A DNA stretch of 64,000 nt. Origin: Gilvimarinus chinensis DSM 19667 (lineage in GTDB: Bacteria; Pseudomonadota; Gammaproteobacteria; Pseudomonadales; Cellvibrionaceae). Shown here in pieces: positions 43,590 through 53,800 of this stretch. The DNA is taken from the NCBI RefSeq assembly GCF_000377745.1, contig NZ_KB898710.1:203228-267227 (forward strand), read 5' to 3'. The position numbers were made by a program, and so were the translations under genes. The notes beneath the pieces are model-generated. The model had not been told where the DNA came from and ran no database searches. It worked only from the letters and a program-made list of their open reading frames with translations. How positions within the stretch are numbered: position 1 is the first letter of the stretch; the number at the start of each line of letters is the position of its first letter.

Positions 43590-44390
43590 ATGGCGAAAAG
43601 ATCTCACGCAAGACGCAACAACCACTACGATATGGATGATGCTTACTCCGCCGGCAAAGGCCGTAGCAAGTCGGGGCGAAAGCAGCGAAGGGATGACGGC
43701 AACATTGTCGAAATGAAATCCCGCTCCCAGCAACTCGAAACCGCCTACGCTCCACAGCGTTCCAGCCAACCTCTCCACGCCAGAACCTCCGCCCAACAGC
43801 AGTACATCGACGCGATAAAATCCCACAGCTTAACGTTTGGCATCGGTCCTGCGGGTACCGGAAAAAGTTACTGCGCGGGCGCGCTAGCCGCCGAAGCCTT
43901 AGAGTCGGGAAGAATTGAACGGATTATTCTGACTCGGCCAGCGGTTGAGGCGGGTGAGCAGTTGGGCTTTTTACCGGGCGCGTTGGATGAAAAGTTCTCG
44001 GTGTATATCGATGCGTTCCGGGATATTCTGAACGAACGGTTAGGTGCGGGTACGGTGGATTATTGTTTGCGCCACGGGCGCATAGTTGCAGCTCCGCTGG
44101 CGTTTATGCGGGGTAAAACCTTTAACAATCGTACCTTTGTGGTGTTGGATGAAGCGCAGAATACCTCTGTAGCGCAAATGAAAATGTTCTTAACCCGTAT
44201 TGGTGAGGACTGCAAAGTCGTGATTAACGGCGATGTAGAGCAAAGCGATATTCGCGGGCCTAACGGGCTTGCGGATGCGGTGCAAAAACTGGGCGACTTA
44301 AACTCCGTATATGTGCACAAGTTTGCCCGCGAAGATATTGTCCGCAGCGGTCTGGTGCGGGATATTATTGATCGCTACGAGCTTTCTTGA
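43590..44390 (+). CDS. PhoH family ATP-binding protein
   Basis: A 266-residue P-loop protein. Residues 1-70 are polar and basic; the PhoH core starts near TSAQQQYIDAI. Walker A GPAGTGKS is near residue 86 and Walker B FVVLDEAQN near 182, with the VEQSDIRGPNGLADA segment late. PhoH proteins are ATPases or RNA helicases of uncertain role. The ATG at 43590 follows AAAGGGA. It ends at a terminator. Confidence 0.9.
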   Translation: MAKRSHARRNNHYDMDDAYSAGKGRSKSGRKQRRDDGNIVEMKSRSQQLETAYAPQRSSQPLHARTSAQQQYIDAIKSHSLTFGIGPAGTGKSYCAGALAAEALESGRIERIILTRPAVEAGEQLGFLPGALDEKFSVYIDAFRDILNERLGAGTVDYCLRHGRIVAAPLAFMRGKTFNNRTFVVLDEAQNTSVAQMKMFLTRIGEDCKVVINGDVEQSDIRGPNGLADAVQKLGDLNSVYVHKFAREDIVRSGLVRDIIDRYELS

Positions 44391-44410
44391 GGCATCTATA
44401 CAGTCAGCTT

Positions 44411-44436
44411 GACGGCTCCAATCGGAGCCGTTTTCC
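44411..44436 (+). terminator. Terminator of phoH
   Basis: ACGGCTCC and GGAGCCGT pair with a 4-base loop, followed by TTTTCCTCTC. Confidence 0.78.
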
Positions 44437-44768
44437 TCTCTCTTCCGCATTGTGGCAATAACCGTCTAGGATGTAGTTAAAGCCTGTTATCGGTTGTAAT
44501 AGTTAATCCATGGCAAAGGCATATAAATTCGCATACCATACAACCAATCCTTATAAGAGAAATAAAGGAAATTAGTGATTTTTATATCATAATGTGTGTA
44601 CTATGATGAAAAATGTGCCTAGCCGTGTAAGCGGTTAAAAGAACCGATATGATTTAGCCAATGAGTGATTCACCTGGTTGAGCAATTAGGCACTAATGAC
44701 ATGGTATGGCGGGTTACGCCCGTATGGGTGGTTAGGCAAAAATTTGAAATTTGGTGTGAGGGAAATAT
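44437..44768. other. Leader and promoter region of the type I secretion operon
   Basis: About 330 AT-rich bases before the LapE-like gene. A TACTAT at 44599-44604 is a possible -10 box with a poor -35 (GTGATT, 18-base spacer). From 44615 on several complementary segments suggest a folded leader (see the separate entry). A ribosome site GAGGGA lies at 44758-44763. Confidence 0.55.
44615..44738 (+). promoter_or_regulatory. Candidate structured mRNA leader
   Basis: GTGCCTA at 44615-44621 can pair with TAGGCAC at 44687-44693, enclosing a hairpin CGGTT/AACCG (44632-44646) and a second helix near GCCA/TGGT (about 44656-44680). The core TTAGGCA occurs again at 44732-44738, so the 5' arm has two possible partners. 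Another small hairpin CGGG/CCCG is at 44710-44722. No known riboswitch signature is recognised. Confidence 0.3.
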
Positions 44769-46523
44769 ATGCGTTTACTAACACGTTTAAAAGGACCGGT
44801 GGCGGCCTGCTTGACAGCAGCCTGTGGGATCAGCTCTATGGCGTTGGCGCAGGCACCTGAGAACAGTCGGGATGCTGTCATTAACGCGCTTGATTACAGC
44901 CCTGAGATCCGCGAAGCACTGCATACCTTTCAAGCCGCTGATCACAATGTAGGCACAGCCCGGGGGGGATATTTTCCATCCATCGATCTGACAGCGGGTA
45001 CGGGTAAGATGGAGCGTGACTACGATGATCGTGATGATTATACGACTAATCGTGCTGAAATATCTGTAACTCAGTTGCTGTTTAATGGCTTTCGCACAGT
45101 GGGCGAGGTTTCCCAGCTGGATGGTCTGCGTCAAGTGCGTTATCTGGAGTTTTTGGACTCGGTAGATAATGTGGCGCTTGAGGCCTTTATTGTGGCAGAG
45201 CATTTAGTGCGCTATCGTAAATTGTTGGATTTAGCTCGTGATAATTACGATGAGCATTTAGATGTTCAGCTGCAAATTCGAGATAGAGTTGAGCAGGGCG
45301 TGGGACGCCGTGCAGACTTGGATCAAGTGGATGCGCGTGTAGCGTTGGCGGAATCTAATTTGATCACTGAGGCCTCTAATCTGCACGATGTAACCGCTAA
45401 GTACCTTAGATTGGTGGGTGAGTTACCGCCACAGGTTCTTGTACCAGTTGATCTTACGAAACAGGATTTACCGGACGACATTAAGCAGGTTCTGTACGAT
45501 GCATATACTGGCAATCCAGGCTTTCATGCGGCGGTTAAAAATATTTCTGCGGCCCATGCGTCGGTCAAAATTGAGCGTTCCAGTTATTACCCACGCTTAG
45601 AACTTCGGGCGCGTTATGGAACCGAGCAAAACTTAGGTGTGTTTGATGATCGCTACGACCCAGATGACTTCGGCAATGAAGGGGCTGTCGAGCTTGCGTT
45701 GACTTATAATTTGTTCAACGGTGGCAGTGATCGTGCGGCAGTAAAGCGCTCGTTAGCCGAGGTGGATGCCGCTAAGGATCAGCGAGATCAGGCATGCGTA
45801 AACCTTCGTCAAACCACACAAATTTCCTTCAACAATACTCGTCAGCTAGAAGATCAGCTGGTAGCGCTGCGAAATCATCGTGATGCAAGTAACCGCGTTC
45901 GCGCCGCTTATAATGAGCAGTTTCAAATCGGCCAGCGTAGTTTGCTGGATTTGCTGGATGCAGAGAATGAATACTTCCAGTCTAGTCGCGCTTTGGTAAA
46001 CGGCGAACACGATTTAAATATCGCTTATGCCGAAGTGCTTGAATCCACTGGAGACCTTCTTCCAGCATTGGAGATTGTCGGAGAGCGTATGCCTTTGGGA
46101 GATGAGCTAGAGGATGGCTTGGCAGATGTATCAGTAGACCCGGCGTCAGCTTGTCCTGCCATTGCACCAGGGGCAGATCATGGCACCAACCTGGTGAGTG
46201 AGGTCTTTAATTTACAGATGGACGACCTGTTTGCTCAAAATAGCAATGTGTTAAGTGGGGCAGGTCAAAGCCGTTTAAATGAAGTTCTTGCGAAGTTTCA
46301 GCGAGAGGGTACCGTAGCAGGCGCGTGGGTGAGTTACAGCTTATCCGCTACAAGTTCGGTGGTTAATCAATCCATAGCTGCTAGTCGTGTAACTGCTGTG
46401 CGCGATTATCTGGTTTTCAATGGGATGGAAGTGGCGAAAGTTAAAGAGTCCACCGACAATCTCTCCAATGTGCAGCCGGCTTCCGATCTGATCGAAATTA
46501 CTGTGCGTTACGTATCTCATTAG
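44769..46523 (+). CDS. Type I secretion outer-membrane protein (LapE/TolC family) with OmpA-like tail
   Basis: The 584-residue protein has a signal peptide (residues 1-28, ending ALA) and two TolC-type halves with long helices and strand motifs ARGGYFPSIDLTAGTG and TYNLFNGGSDRAAVKRS; QIGQRSLLDLLDAENEYFQS is a strong family marker. TolC homologues of this class end near residue 450. Here about 110 residues from 475 on look like a degenerate OmpA C-terminal domain: NQSIAASRVTAVRDYLVFNG keeps the peptidoglycan-contacting Arg, while the GHTD aspartate is missing. It should form the exit channel for the two adhesins. First gene of the operon. Confidence 0.85.
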   Translation: MRLLTRLKGPVAACLTAACGISSMALAQAPENSRDAVINALDYSPEIREALHTFQAADHNVGTARGGYFPSIDLTAGTGKMERDYDDRDDYTTNRAEISVTQLLFNGFRTVGEVSQLDGLRQVRYLEFLDSVDNVALEAFIVAEHLVRYRKLLDLARDNYDEHLDVQLQIRDRVEQGVGRRADLDQVDARVALAESNLITEASNLHDVTAKYLRLVGELPPQVLVPVDLTKQDLPDDIKQVLYDAYTGNPGFHAAVKNISAAHASVKIERSSYYPRLELRARYGTEQNLGVFDDRYDPDDFGNEGAVELALTYNLFNGGSDRAAVKRSLAEVDAAKDQRDQACVNLRQTTQISFNNTRQLEDQLVALRNHRDASNRVRAAYNEQFQIGQRSLLDLLDAENEYFQSSRALVNGEHDLNIAYAEVLESTGDLLPALEIVGERMPLGDELEDGLADVSVDPASACPAIAPGADHGTNLVSEVFNLQMDDLFAQNSNVLSGAGQSRLNEVLAKFQREGTVAGAWVSYSLSATSSVVNQSIAASRVTAVRDYLVFNGMEVAKVKESTDNLSNVQPASDLIEITVRYVSH

Positions 46524-46593
46524 TGTTAGGCTCAACTGTTAAGCTAGCGAATAGCTGAGAATGAACGACACGATTTAAGGGCCGCGTGATTCT

Positions 46594-48750
46594 ATGAGAG
46601 ATTATTCAAGCGAAAGCGACCGTTCTGCATTGCGGGGCGGGCCGCTTTTGGCTTGCTTAGTAGGCTTAGCCAAAATACACGGTGTCAACACCTCGGAAAC
46701 CACGCTGTTGGCTGGTCTGCCATTACAGCGCGAACAGCTGACACCGTCATTGTTTCAGCGTGCGGCGTCTCGGGTTGGAATGGCCAGCCAGCTTTCTCAG
46801 AGACCTCTGCGAGATATTAACCCTTCGCTTATGCCGGCAGTGCTTTTATTGCATGGCAACTCTGCTTGTTTACTTTTATCGATTGACTTTCGTCGTGGCG
46901 TAGCCGAAGTGGTTTACCCGGAGTTATCCGATACTGCTGTGGAGGAGTCGCTGGATACGTTGGCCGAAAGTTACGCTGGGCGCGTCATTTATTGTCGCCC
47001 GAAGATTAAGTTTTCAGGCCGCAATGCTGATATTCATCAGTCCCCTCGCGGACATTGGTTTTGGGGGGTGATAAAAGCCCATCGTAGCTTGTACCGGGAT
47101 GTTTTATTTGCCGCGTTTATGATCAACTTGTTTGCTTTGGCTATGCCGCTGTTCGTCATGAACGTCTATGACAGGGTGGTGCCTAATTTTGCCATTGAAA
47201 CATTGTGGGTGTTGGCTATAGGGGTGGGCCTCATTCTGTGCGCTGATTTGGCTATGAAAATGGTTCGCGCGTGGTTTGTAGACTTGGCGGCAAGCCGTAT
47301 CGACATTACTTTATCGGCCAATATTATGGCGCGTGTACTCGGTATGCGAATGACCGAAAGACCTGCTTCTGTAGGCTCATTTGCGGCGGGTTTACAGGCG
47401 TTTGAGTCGGTAAGGGCCTTCATTGGTTCAAGTACTATTATTGCGTTTATCGATTTACCTTTTGTGCTGGTGTTTTCACTTGTTATTGGGCTGCTTACCT
47501 CTTGGTGGCTGGTCATTCCCATAGCCGTTGGAGTGTTGCTCTGCTTACTTTATGCCGCGACTGTTCAAGCAAAAATGCACGAGCTGTCTTTATCCAGTAT
47601 GGAGGCAAGTGCGTATCGTAACGCGGTGTTGGTTGAAAGCTTGGATGGCCTGGAGTCGTTAAAGACTTTAAGTGCAGAAGGTAAGATGCAAAGATTGTGG
47701 GAGCGGGCAACAGTTTATCTCTCTCGCACAACCACCAAAATGCGGCTTCTATCTGGCTCTGTTACATCGGGAGCTTTATGGGCCCAGCAGCTAGTGGCTG
47801 TCTCCATCATAATTGTTGGCGTTTATTTGATCACTAAGGGAGACTTGACGCAGGGCGGTCTTATTGCGGCGTATATGCTGTCGTCACGAATTATGGCTCC
47901 AGTGGGACAGAGTGCGGCTTTGATGATGCAGTATCACCAAGCTGCCACCGCACTTGAAAGTGTCGATCTGGTTATGAACAAGCCCATAGAGAGACCGGCC
48001 GATGCGCAGTGGATTAGTCATCCTCGATTGCGAGGGCGCCTTGAGTTTAAACGTGTGTCTTTCAAATACCCCAACGATGATCGCGAAGTGTTGCGCGAAG
48101 TTTCTTTTGTTATTGAGCCCGGAGAAAAAGTGGCTATTTTAGGGCGTAATGGTTCGGGAAAAACGACCGTTGAGAAAATTTTAGCCGGGTTGTATTCCCC
48201 TTCCGCCGGTAGTGTTTTGGTGGACAATATCGAAGTAGGGCAAATTGATCCGGCACAATTGCGGCACAATATCGGTTATGTGCCTCAGGATATTCATTTG
48301 TTTCTGGGTAGCTTGCGAGACAACATTACGATGGGAGACCCTTCGGCCAGCGATCAGCGCTTGATGGAGGTTATCAATGTGTGTGGGTTGGCTGAATTTA
48401 TCAATAATCATCCTCAGGGTTTGGCTATGCCTGTGGGGGAGCGTGGGTCTTTATTGTCAGGCGGTCAGCGACAAAGTGTCGCTATGGCTCGGGCCCTGAT
48501 CAATGACCCTGCTGTGTTGCTGTTGGATGAGCCAACCGGGGCGATGGATCACTCAACTGAAGAGTTCTTGAAAAAGCGAATTCAAGAGTACGCCCAGTCC
48601 AAAACCATGCTGGTGATTACTCATCGTACATCCGTGTTGTCATTGGTTGATAGGATTATCGTAATGGACGCGGGCAAGGTGGTCGCGGATGGTCCGAAAG
48701 AAAAAGTGATCGAGGCGTTAAAGCAAGGTCGTATCGGGAGGGCTGATTGA
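46594..48750 (+). CDS. Type I secretion ABC transporter ATPase (LapB-like)
   Basis: The 718-residue protein has three parts: an N-terminal C39-like domain (about 1-135) that lacks a recognisable catalytic Cys-His pair and should bind but not cleave substrate, a six-helix membrane domain (about 160-450), and a nucleotide-binding domain with Walker A GRNGSGKTT near 515, signature LLSGGQRQSVAMARAL and Walker B VLLLDEPTGAMD near 640. This is the usual plan for exporters of uncleaved giant adhesins. Start ATG has AAGGG about 12 bases upstream. The next gene overlaps its stop by one base. Confidence 0.92.
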   Translation: MRDYSSESDRSALRGGPLLACLVGLAKIHGVNTSETTLLAGLPLQREQLTPSLFQRAASRVGMASQLSQRPLRDINPSLMPAVLLLHGNSACLLLSIDFRRGVAEVVYPELSDTAVEESLDTLAESYAGRVIYCRPKIKFSGRNADIHQSPRGHWFWGVIKAHRSLYRDVLFAAFMINLFALAMPLFVMNVYDRVVPNFAIETLWVLAIGVGLILCADLAMKMVRAWFVDLAASRIDITLSANIMARVLGMRMTERPASVGSFAAGLQAFESVRAFIGSSTIIAFIDLPFVLVFSLVIGLLTSWWLVIPIAVGVLLCLLYAATVQAKMHELSLSSMEASAYRNAVLVESLDGLESLKTLSAEGKMQRLWERATVYLSRTTTKMRLLSGSVTSGALWAQQLVAVSIIIVGVYLITKGDLTQGGLIAAYMLSSRIMAPVGQSAALMMQYHQAATALESVDLVMNKPIERPADAQWISHPRLRGRLEFKRVSFKYPNDDREVLREVSFVIEPGEKVAILGRNGSGKTTVEKILAGLYSPSAGSVLVDNIEVGQIDPAQLRHNIGYVPQDIHLFLGSLRDNITMGDPSASDQRLMEVINVCGLAEFINNHPQGLAMPVGERGSLLSGGQRQSVAMARALINDPAVLLLDEPTGAMDHSTEEFLKKRIQEYAQSKTMLVITHRTSVLSLVDRIIVMDAGKVVADGPKEKVIEALKQGRIGRAD

Positions 48751-50168
48751 TGGCTCAGACAGGGGAGCAGAAACAGTTCACTCTGATCGGCCGGGCCATT
48801 CGCAAACTGGGGCAACCACTCAGTGGTTTAGTAGACCGGCTTTGGGCTCGTTGGATGTCACCGAGCGGGGATCATAATAAAGATTGGATTGATGATGCCG
48901 ATTGGGCGCGCATTCAGCAGAAGCCTGTACGAGCCCGCGGGCTTTTGTACGCTATGTTAATGATTGTTCTCGCGTTGATTGTCTGGGCGTCTCTAGCTTA
49001 CATCGACGAGGTGGCGCGTGGGCAAGGCAAGGTCATTCCTTCAAGTCAGACGCAAATAGTGCAGTCTTTCGATGGTGGAGTGGTTCAAGAGATTTTAGTG
49101 TCTGAGGGGCAGGTGGTGGATAAGGGCGATGTGCTTATGCGTATTGACCCTACGAGATTCTTATCCTCGTTGCGGGAGAATCAAGCACAATATTTATCTC
49201 TGCGAGCGAAGGCTGCCAGATTAAAAGCTCTTGTTAATGAATCTGCCCTGGATATACCAGCGGAAGTTCTGGAGGTTGAGCCGGCATTGGCTATTAATGA
49301 GCAAACCCTTTATAAATCGAATTTAGAGCAGTTGCAGCAGCAAACTTCTCAAGCTCAGGCACAATTAACGCAACGCGAAGAAGAGCTAAACGAAATTGAG
49401 GCCCGTCTGACTCAAGTGAGGCGGGCGTTCGAGCTCTCTAGCAGAGAGTTGGCTGTAACTCGTCCTTTACTCGGTAGCGGAGCTATCTCTGAAGTAGAAG
49501 TGATACGCCTAGAGCGAGATGTGGCGAATGCTGAAGGAGAGTTAAATCAGGCGCGAGCTCAGCGTGAAAGGGTGATTGCGGCAATCGCTGAGGCGAATAA
49601 TAAACTGCAGCAAGTGGTTCTGGCTGCAAGGAACGAGTGGAGGGAGGAGTTGTCCGAGGCGCTCGCTAAATTATCTACTCTTTCTGAGTCCAGTGCGGGC
49701 TTGGCTGACAGAGTTAAATACGCCGATATAAGAGCCCCGGTTAGGGGAACGGTGCAGCGATTATTTATTAATACAGAGGGCGGCGTCGTACAGCCTGGCA
49801 GCGAGGTGTTGGAGATGACACCGCTGGATGATCAACTGCTGATCGAAGCGAAAATCCCACCAAAAGATATTGCTTTTTTGAGCCCGGGACAGGAGGCCAT
49901 GGTGAAGTTTACGGCCTATGACTTTACCGTGTATGGCGGTTTACAGGGAGAGCTGGAGCATATTAGTGCTGATACCATCACTGATGAGGATGACCAGACG
50001 TATTATCTTGTGAGGGTACGTACGCGTGAGGCGAACTTTGATGAGGCCCACCCTATTATTCCAGGCATGACGGCTCAAGTAGATATTCTAACTGGAAAAA
50101 AGACAATTCTTTCCTATTTGCTCAAGCCCATATTAAGGGCGAAGCAAAATGCCTTAACAGAAAGATGA
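48750..50168 (+). CDS. HlyD-family membrane fusion protein (LapC-like)
   Basis: A 472-residue adaptor. One membrane helix lies near residues 65-88 (LLYAMLMIVLALIVWASLAY), followed by a biotinyl-lipoyl half (VVQEILVSEGQVVDKGDVL), a long coiled-coil hairpin (about 150-300), the second lipoyl half (DIRAPVRGTVQRLFINTEGG) and beta barrel (PPKDIAFLSPGQEAMVKF), ending in GMTAQVDILTGKKT. It links LapB to the outer-membrane channel. The start overlaps the upstream TGA (TGATG) behind a GGGAGGG site. Confidence 0.92.
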   Translation: MAQTGEQKQFTLIGRAIRKLGQPLSGLVDRLWARWMSPSGDHNKDWIDDADWARIQQKPVRARGLLYAMLMIVLALIVWASLAYIDEVARGQGKVIPSSQTQIVQSFDGGVVQEILVSEGQVVDKGDVLMRIDPTRFLSSLRENQAQYLSLRAKAARLKALVNESALDIPAEVLEVEPALAINEQTLYKSNLEQLQQQTSQAQAQLTQREEELNEIEARLTQVRRAFELSSRELAVTRPLLGSGAISEVEVIRLERDVANAEGELNQARAQRERVIAAIAEANNKLQQVVLAARNEWREELSEALAKLSTLSESSAGLADRVKYADIRAPVRGTVQRLFINTEGGVVQPGSEVLEMTPLDDQLLIEAKIPPKDIAFLSPGQEAMVKFTAYDFTVYGGLQGELEHISADTITDEDDQTYYLVRVRTREANFDEAHPIIPGMTAQVDILTGKKTILSYLLKPILRAKQNALTER

Positions 50169-50755
50169 TGCGACCGGTATTTATAACAACAAACAGTGTT
50201 CAAACGTCTCGTTGGCAGAGTGCGTTTTCTGATGCGAAGATCTACTGTGACCCTGTTGTGGGTGCTGTGCCAGTGGATGCCGACACAATCGTCTGGATTT
50301 TATTGGACGGGAATTGGCAGCAGCACTTGGTGTCAGTCTCAAACCTGGGGGCTAAAGTAGTAGCTTTGACCCTGAATGAATCGGCCACTGAGGCGCGGCG
50401 TTTAATTGCCTTGGGCGCGCGTGGGTATGTCCATGCTTTAGCCGTCCCAGAACTGCTGCTGAAAGTCAAAAAGGCTGTGGAGTACGATGGCCTCTGGTTG
50501 GGGCAGGATTTAATGCAGCAGCTACTGGCACCGAGCGAGCGGTCTCCGGTTATAGGGTACGAGAAGCTAAGTGTCCGAGAAAAAGCGGTAGCCGAACTGG
50601 TGGCACAAGGGCTCAGTAATAAAGAAGTGGCACGTCAGTTATCTATTACGGAGCGTACCGTAAAAGCGCATTTAAGTGCTTGTTTCGAAAAGTTAAATGT
50701 CAGAGATCGTATGCAGCTGGCTATGCATGTTAGGCCTCTTATTCGCGCGCTATAA
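50165..50755 (+). CDS. LuxR-family regulator with degenerate receiver domain
   Basis: A 196-residue protein. The C-terminal 60 residues are a GerE/LuxR helix-turn-helix: LSVREKAVAELVAQGLSNKE, then VARQLSITERTVKAHLS and FEKLNVRDRMQLA. The N-terminal part has receiver-like pacing but the key acidic pair and the conserved lysine (GYVHA in place of GYLxK) do not look intact, so phosphorylation is doubtful. Its ATGA start overlaps the LapC stop. Its place inside the secretion operon, right before the adhesin, suggests it controls adhesin expression; this is inference. Confidence 0.85.
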   Translation: MMRPVFITTNSVQTSRWQSAFSDAKIYCDPVVGAVPVDADTIVWILLDGNWQQHLVSVSNLGAKVVALTLNESATEARRLIALGARGYVHALAVPELLLKVKKAVEYDGLWLGQDLMQQLLAPSERSPVIGYEKLSVREKAVAELVAQGLSNKEVARQLSITERTVKAHLSACFEKLNVRDRMQLAMHVRPLIRAL

Positions 50756-50851
50756 CGTCTATACTACCCCTTTATAGAGAAATGGAGTTAACCTGCCTGC
50801 CTGCTTGGGACGGGTTGAGTGCCGGCAAGAATGTGTCAGGGGTAAGAGGAT

Positions 50852-53800
50852 ATGCCTGTGGTTGACGTACGTATAGTGTCGATTCAAGGGAAGGCTTGGT
50901 TTAGAACCGAAGATGGCCGTGTTTTTTCAATTGAGCAAGGTCAGCTGTTTGAACAGAAAGGTGAGCTGATCTTGGACCGCGGAGCTAAGCTGGTGCTCAG
51001 CTTTGGCGATACCGATAGCCATGAGTTCGTAGGGCCTGGAAAGTTAGCGATTGACCCCGCGTTACCGTCAACCGATAACGAAGATGAGCTAGAAAGCCTA
51101 GATGCTCAAGATTTTCAGTGGGTGTTGCAACCCGCTCAAGAACAAGACTTTTCTAACCAAGAGTTAGGCGCTCAAATATCCGAAGGTTGGCACTATGTAG
51201 TGGTGTTGAGACGAGTCGGTGAAGATTTAGACGGTTTTCGCCCCATAGGTGCGGTGCAGAATCTTGAGCCCGACCTGTTTACTGCGCAAGCGGCAAGACT
51301 TTTGGGGGATGAGCCACTTGATCCAGACCCTGTAGACCCGGATCCAGATCCCGTTGGCCCTGACCCTCTGACCCCCGTTGTTCCTCCTGATCCAGACATC
51401 CCTAATCGCCCTCCCGAAACGCAGGATTTGTATTTTACAATTCCAGAAGACACGTCTATCGATAGCGATATACCTGGCTCTGATCCGGATCGCGACCCAC
51501 TGACCTACACCATTATTGCTGACCCCGAGCACGGAAGCGTTACCCTTGACCCCGAAACCGGGGCTTTCGTCTATACGCCCGATGCAGATTATTTCGGTCC
51601 AGATCAATTTCAGGTGGCTGTAAGTGATGGTCAGCAAACGGTTAGCCAGACCACTTATATCGAGGTTACACCGGTAAATGACCCGCCGGTGGCAGAAGAT
51701 CTGTATTTAACCACGCCTGAAGATACGCCTATCCCTGGCGGTATCACAGCCAGCGATGTCGATGGAGATACTTTAACTTATACCGTAATTACCCCCCCCA
51801 GTTTTGGTGAGGTTGAATTTAATGAACAGACTGGTTCATTTAATTATCAGCCCGGCCTGGACTATGTGGGAGAAGATCAGTTCACCGTATTGATCGATGA
51901 TGGAAATGGAGGGACAACCGAAGCGGTGGTTTATATTACGGTTACCCCGTTAAATGATCCTCCGGTTACACAAGATCTTTACATTACGACGCCAGAAGAT
52001 ACACCCGTGCCCGGTGGCATTGTCGCCAGCGATATCGATGGCGATGCACTAACGTATACCGTCGTCGATCAGCCAGCTTTTGGCGAAGTAGAATTTAACA
52101 ATACAACCGGTACGTTTGAATACCAGCCGGACCCGGACTACGTGGGTGAAGATCAGTTTACTGTATTGGTAGACGATGGTAATGGCGGCACAGCGCAGGC
52201 TGTGGTTTACATCACGGTGACACCTGTTCAGGATCCGGCCATTATTTCGGGTGACGATATAGGCGCTGTCATCGAAGACGAAAGTGATCCGACACTGCGG
52301 GATGAAGGGAAGCTAGAAATTTCTGATCCTGACGCGGGTGAAGAGCAGTTCGACCCTAATTCAGTGATGGCCCAAGGCGATACGCTCGGTTCTATGAGTT
52401 TAAGCTCCGATGGATCTTGGCAGTATCAGCTGAGTAATTCCGATGCTCAGTATTTAGCCGCAGGTGAGCAGCGTATAGAAACCTTTACTGTTGCCAGTGT
52501 AGACGGTACTACAGCAGAGGTTGAGGTGACCGTAACGGGGGTGAACGATGCGCCTGAGGTATTTACAGTCAGTGGGGACACTGACAGCGCCACTTTAACG
52601 GAAACGAACGATCCGTTAGCCGCATCGGGGCGTTTGAGCACAACGGATGTGGATATAGCGGATTATGTACGAGCCGATGTAATAGATGTTCAGATATCGG
52701 GCAACAGTGGCTCTTTAAGTAATTCAGCGTTGTTAGCAATGTTAAGTGTCAATAGCGGTGATGTTATCGCATCAGGTGATGCCGAAGGGGCGGTGAATTG
52801 GCGGTTTAACAGTGGTAGTGAGGCGTTTGATTTTCTTCCCCAAGATGACACTCTGACCCTTGAGTATACGGTAGAAGTAACGGATTCATTTGGTGCTAGT
52901 GCTACTCACCCGGTGACAATCCTTATCACTGGTACCAATGATGCTCCTGTCATCACGGGTGGGGATCAAGGCGAAGTCATTGAAGACGCCAGTGATCCTG
53001 AATTAACGTATAACGGTCAGCTTGAGGGGTACGACCCAGATGGTAATGAGAGTGCTGTAAATGATGCCATTGCTCCCATTGCCGTAGGGACTGTGCTCGG
53101 TAGTCTCAGTATCACTGCTGATGGTGCCTGGACCTATGTAGTTGCTAATGCTGATGTGCAGTATCTTGCTGAGTCTGAAATCCGCGAAGAGCGCTTTTTA
53201 ATTACTACCGCCGACGGCACTCAGCATGAAATGATCGTACAAATTCACGGTCGTAATGATGCCCCTGAGATTTTTCTTGAAGCCGGGGATAGTGACACTG
53301 CGAGCCTGGTGGAATCTGATAGCGCTGCACAAGCTGACGGTAACCTTTCTGCAGAAGACGTAGATGTTATAGATCAGGCTACAGTGTCTGTTTTAGATGT
53401 GTCAGAGAATATTCCAGGTGCATTTGATAAAGCTCTTTTGCTTTCAATGTTTAGTGTGGACTCTGGGGCCGTTATCTTATCTGGTGAGACCTCTGGTGAT
53501 ATCCAGTGGAGTTTTGATAGTGGTGATGAAACCTTTAATGTCATACCCGAAGGTGTTCAATATATTCTCACCTACACAGTACAAATTACTGATTCAATTG
53601 GTGCAATAGATACCCACGAAGTAACCATTACTATTACAGGAACGGACGACAAGCCAGTATTTACTGGTGGTGATAGCGGGGGCGTTACTGAAGACTTAAA
53701 TGTCCAGCCAGGAAATGTTTTAACCTACAGTGACCAATTGTTGGGTTTTGATCCGGATTATGGCCAGTCTCAAATAAACGACAGTATTCCCCCGAGGGCG

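Noticed and set aside
44600..44768. c-di-GMP-I riboswitch before the secretion operon
   Set aside because: I looked for its conserved GCAAA/GACGCAAAGCC and GGUAGCGGGG blocks and did not find them.
44787..45203. 138-codon minus-strand frame at the start of the LapE-like gene
   Set aside because: Shadow of a gene with a clear signal peptide and TolC motifs.
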